A stretch of 64,000 nt of DNA, from NCBI GenBank assembly GCA_024072375.1, contig CP099617.1:2921001-2985000 (forward strand), given 5' to 3'. Source of the DNA: Sphingomonadaceae bacterium OTU29LAMAA1 (GTDB lineage Bacteria; Pseudomonadota; Alphaproteobacteria; Sphingomonadales; Sphingomonadaceae). Position 1 is the first letter of the stretch. Each line of letters opens with the position of its first letter. Shown here piece after piece: positions 24,706 through 32,372 of the stretch. A program made the translations under genes and the position numbers. A model generated the notes under the pieces. It searched no databases, had not been told where the DNA came from, and was given only the letters and a program-made list of their open reading frames with translations.

Positions 24706-25092
24706 TCATTCCTCCAGAGTACGCCGCGTTGTGGCGGCATCGAAATCCTGTTGGGCGCGCTCCATCTTGGGTCCGTTTGCCAGCGACCAGCCATAGAGCG
24801 CGGCGAACGGCTCGCGAAGCGACGCGCCCAGCGCCGTTATAGCGTACTCGACGCCGATCGGTTGGGTCGGCAGCACGCGCCGGCTGATCAGGCCGTTGCG
24901 CTCCAAGCGCTTTAGCGCATCCGCCAAGGCCTTGTGCGTGATTCCGTCCAGCCGGCGCTTGAGGTCGTTGAAGAGGGCCGGTTGCGTGCACAATACGGTG
25001 AGGATCAGGACAGTCCATTTGTTGGCGATCTGCTCGAGTATCGGTCGCGTCGCCGTTACGTCGAGCGGGAGTTCGATGGTGTCGGTCGCCAC
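24706..25092 (-). CDS. HxlR-family transcriptional regulator
   Basis: The 128-residue protein has one HxlR winged-helix domain: ILEQIANKWTVLILTVLCTQ, LFNDLKRRLDGITHKALADA, LKRLERNGLISRRVL, VEYAITALGASL. A single Cys (TVLCTQP) sits where quinone- or thiol-sensing HxlR proteins carry their redox Cys. It is divergent from an SDR gene; two inverted repeats lie in the 97-bp spacer. It resembles but does not match closely the HxlR protein at 20635. Confidence 0.92.
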   Translation of the reverse strand: MATDTIELPLDVTATRPILEQIANKWTVLILTVLCTQPALFNDLKRRLDGITHKALADALKRLERNGLISRRVLPTQPIGVEYAITALGASLREPFAALYGWSLANGPKMERAQQDFDAATTRRTLEE

Positions 25093-25114
25093 AGGTATAC
25101 GCCCTCATATTTAG

Positions 25115-25128
25115 GCACCCCTAGGTGC
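25115..25128. promoter_or_regulatory. Inverted repeat in the HxlR/SDR promoter
   Basis: GCACC-CCTA-GGTGC is a perfect 5-bp inverted repeat 23 bp upstream of the HxlR start; a candidate operator. Confidence 0.4.
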
Positions 25129-25140
25129 GTTCTTGTGCTT

Positions 25141-25159
25141 AGATATATAGATTATATCT
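25141..25159. promoter_or_regulatory. AT-rich inverted repeat in the HxlR/SDR promoter
   Basis: AGATATA-TAGAT-TATATCT is a perfect 7-bp inverted repeat 31 bp before the SDR start. It is in the core-promoter position, so binding would repress the SDR. Very AT-rich against the local background. Confidence 0.5.
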
Positions 25160-25189
25160 GGTCGTCACTACGACATGGAGTGAAGACAA

Positions 25190-25915
25190 ATGAGCAAGCT
25201 TGCAGGGAAGATCGCAGTCGTCATCGGCGGTCACGAAGGCATCGGCGGCGCGATCGCGCAGCGCTTCGCAGCCGAAGGCGCCACGTTATATGCGACCAGT
25301 CGGCGCGCAGACGAGGGCGACACGGTTCACGGCGCCGGCAGGCTTCGCGCACGCCGCGTAGACGCCTCGGACCCACAGGCGCTCGACGCGTTCTATGCGA
25401 CTGTTCAGCGCGAAGCCGGACGGGTGGACGTCCTGGCCGTCAGCGCCGGAATCGCCGAATTTGCGACCATCGACGCGGTCGATGAGGATCATTTCGATCG
25501 CACATTCGGTCTGAACGTGCGTGCGCTGCTGTTCGCGACCAAGGCTGCGACCGCGATCATGCCCGATGGCGGTGCGGTGGTGCTGGTGGGCTCGATCGCG
25601 GGCGGGATCGGTACCAAGGGCTACGGCGCCTATGGTGCCAGCAAGGCGGCGGTACGCGCGTTCGCCCGGACCTGGGCCAACGAGCTCGCCCCGCGCGGCA
25701 TCCGCGTCAACGTCGTGGCACCGGGGCCGACCGACACCGCGATGATCGCGGCGGCCTCCGACGAGGTACGCTCGACGCTGACGCAGATGATCCCGCTCGG
25801 GCGGATGGGCCGCCCCGAGGAGGTGGCATCCGCAGCACTGTTCCTCGCCAGCGACGAGAGCAGCTTCGTTACCGGCATCGAACTGCCGGTCGATGGCGGC
25901 ATGGCGCAAATCTGA
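25190..25915 (+). CDS. Short-chain dehydrogenase/reductase
   Basis: The 241-residue protein is a classical SDR except that the cofactor loop reads GGHEGIG instead of TGxxxGIG and the central motif is SAGIAEF rather than NNAG. The catalytic Ser (VGSIAGG) and YGASK are intact. This pattern belongs to a group of AraC/HxlR-regulated SDRs of sphingomonads and rhizobia. It is divergent from HxlR with a palindromic promoter. The substrate is unknown. Confidence 0.9.
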   Translation: MSKLAGKIAVVIGGHEGIGGAIAQRFAAEGATLYATSRRADEGDTVHGAGRLRARRVDASDPQALDAFYATVQREAGRVDVLAVSAGIAEFATIDAVDEDHFDRTFGLNVRALLFATKAATAIMPDGGAVVLVGSIAGGIGTKGYGAYGASKAAVRAFARTWANELAPRGIRVNVVAPGPTDTAMIAAASDEVRSTLTQMIPLGRMGRPEEVASAALFLASDESSFVTGIELPVDGGMAQI

Positions 25916-26015
25916 GTTCGATCGAGACGGGGAAAGCGCATTCTCGGTCGCGGCGATCGGCGAGGTCGACGCAGCGGCGCAAGCAGAGGGCGATGCCGCT
26001 TGGGATCTGACGTCC

Positions 26016-26900
26016 CTAATGGTGCCGGAGATGATCGATAAATGCTCTCAAAGGCGGCAGAACATGCCGCCGACCGGGATAATAGAGCATGTATCGCTCA
26101 TCTGCGGGGCACCATCCGCGTAGGAGTGCGCACAGCGATCCGTCGGCGATCTGTTGCGCGACCGCCTGCTCCAGCACGAACGCGATCCCCATACCCGCAA
26201 CGGCCGCTTCGATCATCAGCGTCATGCGGTCGAGCGTCAGCGACCCGGGCACGTCGATGGCGTACTCTTCGCCGTCGCGAACGAACTCCCACGCGTAGCG
26301 TTCGCCCCGTGGCAACCGCGTTCGTATGCAGCGATGCTGGAGCAGGTCGCGCGGATGCAAGGGTGTACCGTGCGCATCGAGGTAGGCCGGCGAGGCGACC
26401 GGAAGAAAGCGCAGCGGATCGCCGAAGGGCACCCCGATCATGTCCCCCGGCACGGTTCGGCCAAGCCGGATACCGGCGTCGCAGCCTTCCGCGACGATAT
26501 CGACCATCCGCTCCTCGTGCCGCAGGTCTAGATCGATCCCTGGGTACCGCGCGAGGAATGTCGGAACGATCCCGACCAGCAGGTAGGACGCCGCAGAGAG
26601 CGGGGCGTTGATCCGCAGGTCGCCGGATATCGGTTCGCCCGCCTCAGACGCCGTCACCGCGTCGTCGAGTTGGGCGATCAGCGGCGCAACGCGGGCCAGC
26701 AGCGCTTCGCCCTCGGGCGTCAGCGCGACGCTGCGGGTCGTGCGATTGAACAGCCGTCTCCCGAGCTTCCGCTCCAATCCGGTGACGATGTGGCTGATCG
26801 TCGAGGGGGCGATGCCCATCGCGCGCGCCGTGCTGCGAAAGCTCGCGCTGGAGGCGATGGCGAGGGCGATCCGCCATTCCTGCAGGGATGGTTTGTCCAT
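26016..26900 (-). CDS. LysR-family transcriptional regulator
   Basis: The ATG at 26900 begins MDKPSLQEWRIALAIASSAS. The longer in-frame start at 26936 reads through the promoter palindrome and is less likely. HTH: FRSTARAMGIAPSTISHIVT GLERKLGRRLF (split here for length), then the effector domain (LRINAPLSAASYLL onward). It is the DmlR/CrgA-like branch. Divergent from an SDR (100 bp between starts) with an inverted repeat in the spacer. Effector unknown. Confidence 0.9.
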   Translation of the reverse strand: MDKPSLQEWRIALAIASSASFRSTARAMGIAPSTISHIVTGLERKLGRRLFNRTTRSVALTPEGEALLARVAPLIAQLDDAVTASEAGEPISGDLRINAPLSAASYLLVGIVPTFLARYPGIDLDLRHEERMVDIVAEGCDAGIRLGRTVPGDMIGVPFGDPLRFLPVASPAYLDAHGTPLHPRDLLQHRCIRTRLPRGERYAWEFVRDGEEYAIDVPGSLTLDRMTLMIEAAVAGMGIAFVLEQAVAQQIADGSLCALLRGWCPADERYMLYYPGRRHVLPPLRAFIDHLRHH

Positions 26901-26905
26901 TGGTG

Positions 26906-26922
26906 GCGTGTATCGAACACGC
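26906..26922. promoter_or_regulatory. Inverted repeat in the LysR/SDR promoter
   Basis: GCGTGT-ATCGA-ACACGC is a perfect 6-bp inverted repeat just upstream of the LysR ATG and 79 bp from the divergent SDR start. Candidate LysR binding site. Confidence 0.5.
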
Positions 26923-27000
26923 CGTTCGTTCTCCACGTCATTATATCAAGTATCACGAACAGCCACATCTCTGACGACGATCACCATAGGGATGCATGAC

Positions 27001-27840
27001 ATGGCCAACACATGGCTTATCACCGGCGCCAACTCGGGCTTCGGCAAGTTGATGACCGAAGCGCTGCTGGCCCGCGGCGACAGCGTCGCTGCGCTGGTAC
27101 GGACGCCCGAGACGCTGCAGGCAATCGATGCCGGCGATCACTCGGGGCGGCTGATCCCGTTGCGACTGGACCTCACCGACGATGCGACGATCGTTAGCGC
27201 GGTCGATCGCGCATTCGCGGAGCTCGGCCGCATCGACGTGGTGGTCAGCAACGCCGGCTACGGGACGTTCGGCGCGATCGAAGAGCTATCGCCGGCGCAG
27301 ATAAGGCGGCAGCTCGAGACGAATCTGATCGGCACCATCCTGTTCATCCGCGCCGTCCTGCTGCGTCTGCGCCGGCAGGGCGGGGGGCGCATCGTGCAAG
27401 TGTCGTCCGAAGGTGGCCGGATCGCCTATCCAGGCTTTTCGACCTATCATGCCAGCAAATGGGGCCAGGAGGGCTTCGTCGAGGCGGTCGCGCAGGAAGT
27501 GCGGTCGTTCGGGATCGAGATGTCGCTGGTCGAACCCGGGCCGACCGGCACCAACTTCCTAAGCGGCGTCGACATGGGCGATCCGCTGCCGGACTATGCC
27601 GGAAGCCCGGTTGCCGGCCTGCGCGATGCGTTGCAGGGCGGCGGCTTCGACGTAACCTACGGCGACCCTGTCCTCATCGCACAGGCGATCATCGCGCTTG
27701 CAGAAGCGCGAGAAATGCCGCTCCGCGCGCCGCTCGGCAGCGTCGCGTGGGAGAATATCAACCGGGAAGCGCGTGCCCGGCTCGAACTGCTCTCGACGCA
27801 AAGGGATGCCGCCTACGCCTGCGACGAGGAGACGGCCTGA
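27001..27840 (+). CDS. Short-chain dehydrogenase/reductase
   Basis: This 279-residue SDR of the longer retinol-dehydrogenase-like type has TGANSGFG, NAG in VSNAGYGTFGAIEE, Ser in VSSEGGR and YHASK. A C-terminal substrate-binding part contains GPTGTNFLSGVDMGD. It is divergent from LysR. The long region upstream in frame is antisense to LysR and not part of the gene. Substrate unknown; members of this group reduce varied ketones and aldehydes. Confidence 0.9.
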   Translation: MANTWLITGANSGFGKLMTEALLARGDSVAALVRTPETLQAIDAGDHSGRLIPLRLDLTDDATIVSAVDRAFAELGRIDVVVSNAGYGTFGAIEELSPAQIRRQLETNLIGTILFIRAVLLRLRRQGGGRIVQVSSEGGRIAYPGFSTYHASKWGQEGFVEAVAQEVRSFGIEMSLVEPGPTGTNFLSGVDMGDPLPDYAGSPVAGLRDALQGGGFDVTYGDPVLIAQAIIALAEAREMPLRAPLGSVAWENINREARARLELLSTQRDAAYACDEETA

Positions 27841-28064
27841 TCAGCAGGTCGCGAAGGCACTGGTCGCGGGACGATCGTCCATCCGCTGCGTCGGCCGAGG
27901 GTCGGTGAGCGGATCGGCGGCAGCCGATCCATGATCGCGGTCAGCGCCAGCGCGGTCTGCAGCTCGATTGCGCTATGGCCCGCGTTGGTCCGGACGTAGC
28001 TGACCGGCGTCGCTCCTACGGCGGCCATGGCCTCGATCAACGCGATGCCTGGGTCAGCGGGCAC
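27813..28064 (-). CDS. Possible fragment, weakly ankyrin-like
   Basis: A short frame overlapping the 3' end of the SDR reads IALIEAMAAVGATPVSYVRT then NAGHSAIELQTALALTAIMD, vaguely like one ankyrin repeat, followed by a low-complexity Arg/Pro/Ser tail. No convincing ribosome-binding site. It may be the remnant of a longer gene, or chance. The 28065-28139 rest shows nothing. Confidence 0.2.
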   Translation of the reverse strand: MPADPGIALIEAMAAVGATPVSYVRTNAGHSAIELQTALALTAIMDRLPPIRSPTLGRRSGWTIVPRPVPSRPADQAVSSSQA

Positions 28065-28139
28065 ACCTGTCCTTCATGTTCGGGCAGATCTTACGCGATC
28101 AAGTCGCCCCTCGTCGCACAGGTTGAGCCGAGCTGCAGC

Positions 28140-28730
28140 TTAGCTGGAACAAGCCTGCGCAACGGCCAGCCCGGCCAGGCGGGCGGTAGCTAGGAGCTGA
28201 TCCAAGCCGTGCCCGGTGCGGGCCTTAGCCGACAGTCCGGACATCGTCGTGCTCACAAAGTCCGTCAATTCCACCGCCTGGTCAGGGCAGCGAACAGCGA
28301 GGTAGTCGCGGATCACGCCTTCGGCGCCGAGATTGTAGGCAAGGGCAGCTTCGCGCGCGTCCCGATCAGCGGAGCGGACACCTTCCAGAACGAGGCACCC
28401 GGCCGCTTTGGGGTCGGCTGCGTAGTATTGAGCCGCCTCCTCAAGGACAGCAGTCAGGCACTCCGATACCGGGCGGTCACCGCGAAGCAGACTGGCAAGA
28501 GGTACGGCGTTGATGTCATTGTAGCGCGTGAGCACACGAGCGTAGAGCCCGGCCTTGCTGCCGAAGGCAGCGTAGAAGCTCGGTGGGTTGATGCCGAGCG
28601 CAGCGGTCAGATCCGCGACGCTGACCCCATCATAACCGCGTGCGTGAAACAGATGCTGGGCCGTGGCGACCGCTTCTTCCGGATCGAAGCAGCGAGGGCG
28701 GCCACGCCCGCGAGGTTTATCTGTAGTCAC
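28140..28730 (-). CDS. bdcR: TetR-family regulator resembling BdcR
   Basis: This 196-residue TetR protein starts with GTG. HTH: ATAQHLFHARGYDGVSVADL and ALGINPPSFYAAFGSKAGLY; C-terminal TetR_C-type domain with GCLVLEGVRSADRDAREAAL and TMSGLSAKARTGHGLDQLLA. As I recall E. coli BdcR (YjgJ), the match extends over the whole length. It is divergent from a BdcA-like SDR, the same layout as in E. coli. One of two identical half-operators overlaps its start codon, so it should repress itself and bdcA. Confidence 0.88.
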   Translation of the reverse strand: MTTDKPRGRGRPRCFDPEEAVATAQHLFHARGYDGVSVADLTAALGINPPSFYAAFGSKAGLYARVLTRYNDINAVPLASLLRGDRPVSECLTAVLEEAAQYYAADPKAAGCLVLEGVRSADRDAREAALAYNLGAEGVIRDYLAVRCPDQAVELTDFVSTTMSGLSAKARTGHGLDQLLATARLAGLAVAQACSS

Positions 28731-28737
28731 TATTACA
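28722..28737. promoter_or_regulatory. Candidate BdcR operator 1
   Basis: TGTAG-TCACTA-TTACA overlaps the bdcR start codon. The same pattern TGTAG-N6-TTACA occurs once more 47 bp downstream, before bdcA. Confidence 0.55.
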
Positions 28738-28768
28738 ATAATCCTTGACCTGCATCTCCGGAGTTTTA

Positions 28769-28784
28769 TGTAGCGAGTCTTACA
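28769..28784. promoter_or_regulatory. Candidate BdcR operator 2
   Basis: TGTAG-CGAGTC-TTACA lies 21 bp before the bdcA ATG. It shares the outer bases of operator 1 and would block bdcA transcription or early elongation when bound. Confidence 0.55.
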
Positions 28785-28805
28785 TTAAAACTCAAGGAAA
28801 GTGTC

Positions 28806-29519
28806 ATGGCGACGTTTCAGGGAAAGTCCGTCCTCGTTCTCGGAGGGAGCCGCGGGATCGGGGCAGCGATCGTTCGGCGGTTCGCTTCGGAAGGCGCCGC
28901 AGTGACCTTCACCTATGCCGGGTCGCGGGACGCAGCCGAGCGACTGGCGGCAGACACTGGCAGTATTGCCGTTCAAACCGATAGCGCGGATCGCGACGCG
29001 GTGATCGCGCGAGTTAGGGAAACCGGACCGCTCGACGTGCTCGTCGTAAACTCCGGTTTCGCGATCTTCGGCGATGCGCTGGAACAGGATCCGGACGAGA
29101 TCGATCGCCTGTTCAGGGTCAACGTCCATGCGCCTTATCACGCTTCGGTCGAAGCGGCCCGGCAGATGCCGGAAGGCGGTAGGATCGTCGTGATCGGCTC
29201 TGTAAACGGCGATCGCATGCCGGTGCCTGGCATGGCCTCATACGCCCTGAGCAAATCAGCACTGCAAGGATTGGCCCGCGGGCTGGCGCGCGACTTTGGA
29301 CCTCGCGGGATCACGATCAACGTCGTGCAGCCAGGTCCCATCGACACTGACGCAAACCCGGAAGATGGACCGATGAAGGAGCTGATGCACGGGTTCATGG
29401 CGATCAAGCGTCATGGCCGCCCCGAGGAGGTCGCCGGCATGGTGGCCTGGCTGGCAGGGCCTGAGGCGGGCTTCGTGACCGGTGCCATGCACACGATCGA
29501 CGGCGCGTTCGGGGCATAG
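28806..29519 (+). CDS. bdcA: BdcA-like SDR (c-di-GMP-binding biofilm dispersal mediator family)
   Basis: This 237-residue SDR matches my memory of E. coli BdcA nearly end to end: LGGSRGIGAAIVRRFASEGA, TFTYAGSRDAAERLA, TDSADRDAVI, NVHAPYHASVEAARQMPEGG, IGSVNGDRMPVPGM and FVTGAMHTIDGAFGA. Catalytic Ser and YALSK are present. In E. coli BdcA is reported to bind cyclic di-GMP and promote biofilm dispersal; whether this one does is not shown. It is divergent from bdcR with two shared operator-like sites, and followed 7 bp later by an NAD(P)-binding protein. Confidence 0.9.
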   Translation: MATFQGKSVLVLGGSRGIGAAIVRRFASEGAAVTFTYAGSRDAAERLAADTGSIAVQTDSADRDAVIARVRETGPLDVLVVNSGFAIFGDALEQDPDEIDRLFRVNVHAPYHASVEAARQMPEGGRIVVIGSVNGDRMPVPGMASYALSKSALQGLARGLARDFGPRGITINVVQPGPIDTDANPEDGPMKELMHGFMAIKRHGRPEEVAGMVAWLAGPEAGFVTGAMHTIDGAFGA

Positions 29520-29526
29520 AGCGGCA

Positions 29527-30174
29527 ATGACGACTATCGGCATCATCGGCGCGGGCGAGGTGGGCAGCCACCTCGCCCGCGCGGCGGTCGCGAGCGGCTA
29601 TACGGTCGTGATCGCCAACTCGCGCGGACCTGAGACATTGGCGGAACTGGTGGACCAGCTCGGCCCGGCTGCACGGGCAGCAAATGCGGTCGACGCTGCT
29701 GTGGCTGGCGATTTCGTCGTCATCGCCGTCCCCCTCAAGCTCGTGAACGACATGCCTGTCGATGCACTTGCCGGCAAGATCGTGATCGACACGAACAACT
29801 ACATGCCGTGGCGAGACGGAAGCTACCCAGTCGTGGACTCTGGAGAGAAGACCGAGCACGAGCTACGACAGGAGCAGCTTTCCGCCTCCAAGGTGGTGAA
29901 GGCATTCACGCACATACAGGCGCCTCGGATCCTGACCTGGGGGCGGCCAGCTGACTCACCTGACCGGCTAGCCTTATCCGCATCCAGTGACTTTCCTGAA
30001 GCTGTGGCTGTCGTCGCACACCTTTACGGCGAATTTGGCTTTGACACCGTCGACAACAGTCCACTCAGCGAGTCCTGGCGGACACGCCCGGGCCAACCTG
30101 CCTGGAAGCAAAGTGCGCAGTCTCGCTCGGAACTCGCTGCCAATATCGCTCGTGCGCTTCGGACGGGAACATGA
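29527..30174 (+). CDS. NAD(P)-binding oxidoreductase of the F420-reductase-like family
   Basis: The 215-residue protein begins MTTIGIIGAGEVGSHLARAA, a Rossmann dinucleotide loop, followed by ANSRGPETLAELVDQLG (phosphate contact suggesting NADP) and VVIAVPLKLVNDMP. DTNNYMPWRDG is the usual signature of NADPH-dependent F420-reductase-like proteins, although F420 itself is not expected here. It starts 7 bp after bdcA and is co-transcribed. The real substrate is unknown. A dispersed repeat begins within its last four bases. Confidence 0.88.
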   Translation: MTTIGIIGAGEVGSHLARAAVASGYTVVIANSRGPETLAELVDQLGPAARAANAVDAAVAGDFVVIAVPLKLVNDMPVDALAGKIVIDTNNYMPWRDGSYPVVDSGEKTEHELRQEQLSASKVVKAFTHIQAPRILTWGRPADSPDRLALSASSDFPEAVAVVAHLYGEFGFDTVDNSPLSESWRTRPGQPAWKQSAQSRSELAANIARALRTGT

Positions 30175-30236
30175 ACGAACGGCTGCTTTGCGGAGGCGCG
30201 ATAATGGTCGCGAATGTCAGCTTCTGGGTCCTGCCG
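30171..30236 (+). repeat. Dispersed intergenic repeat, copy 3
   Basis: It starts ATGAACGAACGGCTG at the stop codon of the upstream gene; second half CGCGAATGTCAGCTT then CTGGGTCCTGCC. It lies between convergent genes. Confidence 0.8.
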
Positions 30237-30319
30237 GCCGAGGACCTTCCTTTTCGGGACGCGCGCAACGGTGCGCACGGGAATTCGTCAAATCAACTCG
30301 GCCGGGCGTAGGCAGCTTG

Positions 30320-31342
30320 CTACGGCCGGTCCGTTGCAAGGATGGCCTTCAGGATCGCTTCCGATCGCCGCTGGCCGTAGCCGCGACCGTAAGCACTGGA
30401 CGTGACAGCAACTACCATATGGTGGCTCGGAATCACATATATCTTGTTACCGCCGTTGCCCGACGCGAAGGAAACGGGGACTGGTTTGCCATTGATCTGC
30501 TGAACCTTCGAATACCAGAAATAGCCATAGCCCTCAGCGTAAGGATCGCTGTCGGCGATGCCGACTTTCGGAGCAAGCGCGTTCCGTATCCATTCCGCGC
30601 TGACGATGCGGTGGCCCCGATACAGGCCTTCCCCCCGCACCATTTCGCCGATCGTCGCGAAATCACGTGTCGTCAGAGACAGGTTGCCTTGGCCTTTAGT
30701 GTAGCCAGCGGCATCCGACGCCCATTCCCAGCGACGGATATCTAGCGGCAAGAACAGCGAAGCCCGTGCGAAATCAGCCATTGATTGCCCGGCTGCCTTC
30801 GCGACGACGACCCCGGCGGTATAGGCGGTGACTGAGTTGTAGCGATATCGCGACCCGGGTGGATCGGCGCGGGGGATGGAACGCAAGAATACCAGTGGAT
30901 CGGGAGCTGCATCGAGCTTGTCCTCGTTGCCCGGCGATGCGGCATCCTCATCGAACGCGGCCAGCCCTGAACGCATCGTCAGGACATCCGTGATGGCCAC
31001 GTCGCCTATCGCGCTGCCCTTGGCCTCGGGCCAATAGGTGGCAACAGTATCGGCCACTCCATGAATCTTGCCCCGGTCGATCGCTATACCGACGAGCAAG
31101 GCGGTGATGCTCTTCCCGGCCGAACGGATGTCGTGAAGGGTGTTCGCCACTTCGCCATTGTAATAGCGCTCTGCGACCACGCGCCCATCGCAAAGTACGA
31201 CGACCCCACGCAGATCGGGGTGTTCGTCATGCTCAAAGGCGGCAAGAGCCTTGGCGATAGCGGGATCGATAGGCGGAGCAGGGGCCGCAGCGGACAATAC
31301 GACAGCGCATACCGCAACAGTGAAAGCTTTGACTGATACCAC
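30320..31342 (-). CDS. Exported class C beta-lactamase-related serine hydrolase
   Basis: The 340-residue protein has a signal peptide (MVSVKAFTVAVCAVVLSAAA). The penicillin-binding/serine-hydrolase fold is shown by the S-x-x-K motif in IRSAGKSITALL and the Tyr motif in YRYNSVTAY. Late strands contain SFASGNGGNKIYVIPSHHM, where the KTG box would lie but is replaced by a GNGG-type sequence usual for esterases/peptidases of this family rather than true beta-lactamases. Periplasmic. It is downstream of an AraC gene on the same strand (11 bp gap). Confidence 0.88.
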   Translation of the reverse strand: MVSVKAFTVAVCAVVLSAAAPAPPIDPAIAKALAAFEHDEHPDLRGVVVLCDGRVVAERYYNGEVANTLHDIRSAGKSITALLVGIAIDRGKIHGVADTVATYWPEAKGSAIGDVAITDVLTMRSGLAAFDEDAASPGNEDKLDAAPDPLVFLRSIPRADPPGSRYRYNSVTAYTAGVVVAKAAGQSMADFARASLFLPLDIRRWEWASDAAGYTKGQGNLSLTTRDFATIGEMVRGEGLYRGHRIVSAEWIRNALAPKVGIADSDPYAEGYGYFWYSKVQQINGKPVPVSFASGNGGNKIYVIPSHHMVVAVTSSAYGRGYGQRRSEAILKAILATDRP

Positions 31343-31353
31343 CGACAGGGTTC

Positions 31354-32175
31354 CTAAAGGGACGAAGCCGGTTCCTGCCGCAAGGCGGCGTCCGTGTCTT
31401 GTATCCGCGCAACATGGCGTGATTTACGCCACTGTGTGGGAGTGGTGTCGAGGCGACTCTGAAAGTTTCGGGCCAGATGAGCCTGATCGACAAAGCCGGC
31501 CGATTGCGCAACATCAGCAAGTGAAGCGACACCCTTTCCGAGCATCGCTGCCGCTCGTTCCAATCGATGGCCGCGTAGGTATTCGCCGGGCGAACACCCG
31601 AGAAAGCGTTTGAACACACGAGCAAGATGGACGGGATGGACCCCGGCATCCGATGCGACCTTGGCAACGGAGATATCGGGATCGTCGCTGGTGAATATCA
31701 ACTCGACCGCACGGCCGAGCCAGCACGGTGGATAATCTGCCTTTCGCGGCTCGTCAGACGAGAGCGGCAGCACAAGGCCACGAAGTTGCAGGGTGCAGGC
31801 TTCCAGCCTGAACGGCGTCGCCGTATCGATCTGATGCGCAATGTCATGGGCAAGTCGATACGCATAGGGATCGCGCAAGCAGAGAGCCGCAGCCTCGGAG
31901 CCTGTCCCGCCTGATATGGCGAGAAAGCGGCCCCTGCCGCCGTAGAACCGATCCTGATGTGTTGTGCCTGGCGGATTGTAGATCAGAACCGGCGTATCGG
32001 ACACCAGCGGGGCGTCGTTTGCCGATGACATGTAGCCGCCAGCGAGTACTAGGACGAAATGCGCTTCATCATGACTGTGTCGCCGGACTTCCTCCTCGGG
32101 TGCGTTCGCGGTCAGCAGATGGAAGCTGAAACCCCCGGCCTGCCGACCATCTGGGCCGCTGCCCCAGAAATCCAT
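31354..32175 (-). CDS. AraC-family transcriptional regulator
   Basis: The ATG at 32175 has GAGGAA just upstream and begins MDFWGSG; longer in-frame starts at 32196 and 32376 are less well supported. About 273 residues: a cupin-like sensor (HSHDEAHFVLVLAGGYMSS and YNPPGTTHQDRFYGG, metal-cupin-like His residues), then the double HTH (VAKVASDAGVHPVHLARVFK and VAQSAGFVDQAHLARNFQSR). The next gene on the same strand, a serine hydrolase, starts 11 bp away and is a likely partner. Confidence 0.88.
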   Translation of the reverse strand: MDFWGSGPDGRQAGGFSFHLLTANAPEEEVRRHSHDEAHFVLVLAGGYMSSANDAPLVSDTPVLIYNPPGTTHQDRFYGGRGRFLAISGGTGSEAAALCLRDPYAYRLAHDIAHQIDTATPFRLEACTLQLRGLVLPLSSDEPRKADYPPCWLGRAVELIFTSDDPDISVAKVASDAGVHPVHLARVFKRFLGCSPGEYLRGHRLERAAAMLGKGVASLADVAQSAGFVDQAHLARNFQSRLDTTPTQWRKSRHVARIQDTDAALRQEPASSL

Positions 32176-32372
32176 TCTTCCTCGCCTGAGAACCATGAGG
32201 GTGCGTTTGCACCAACCTTGACTATCGCGCCAGCTAACGCCGGTCGGCACGCGTTGCTTCTTATTTCTGCGAGCGGGACATTTTCGGGAGGCTTCCGGCG
32301 TTCCCAGATCTCGATCCCAATAGGGAGCCTCGGCCGTCTCGATCGCCATTCCCAATCGGGAAGACTGATAGT

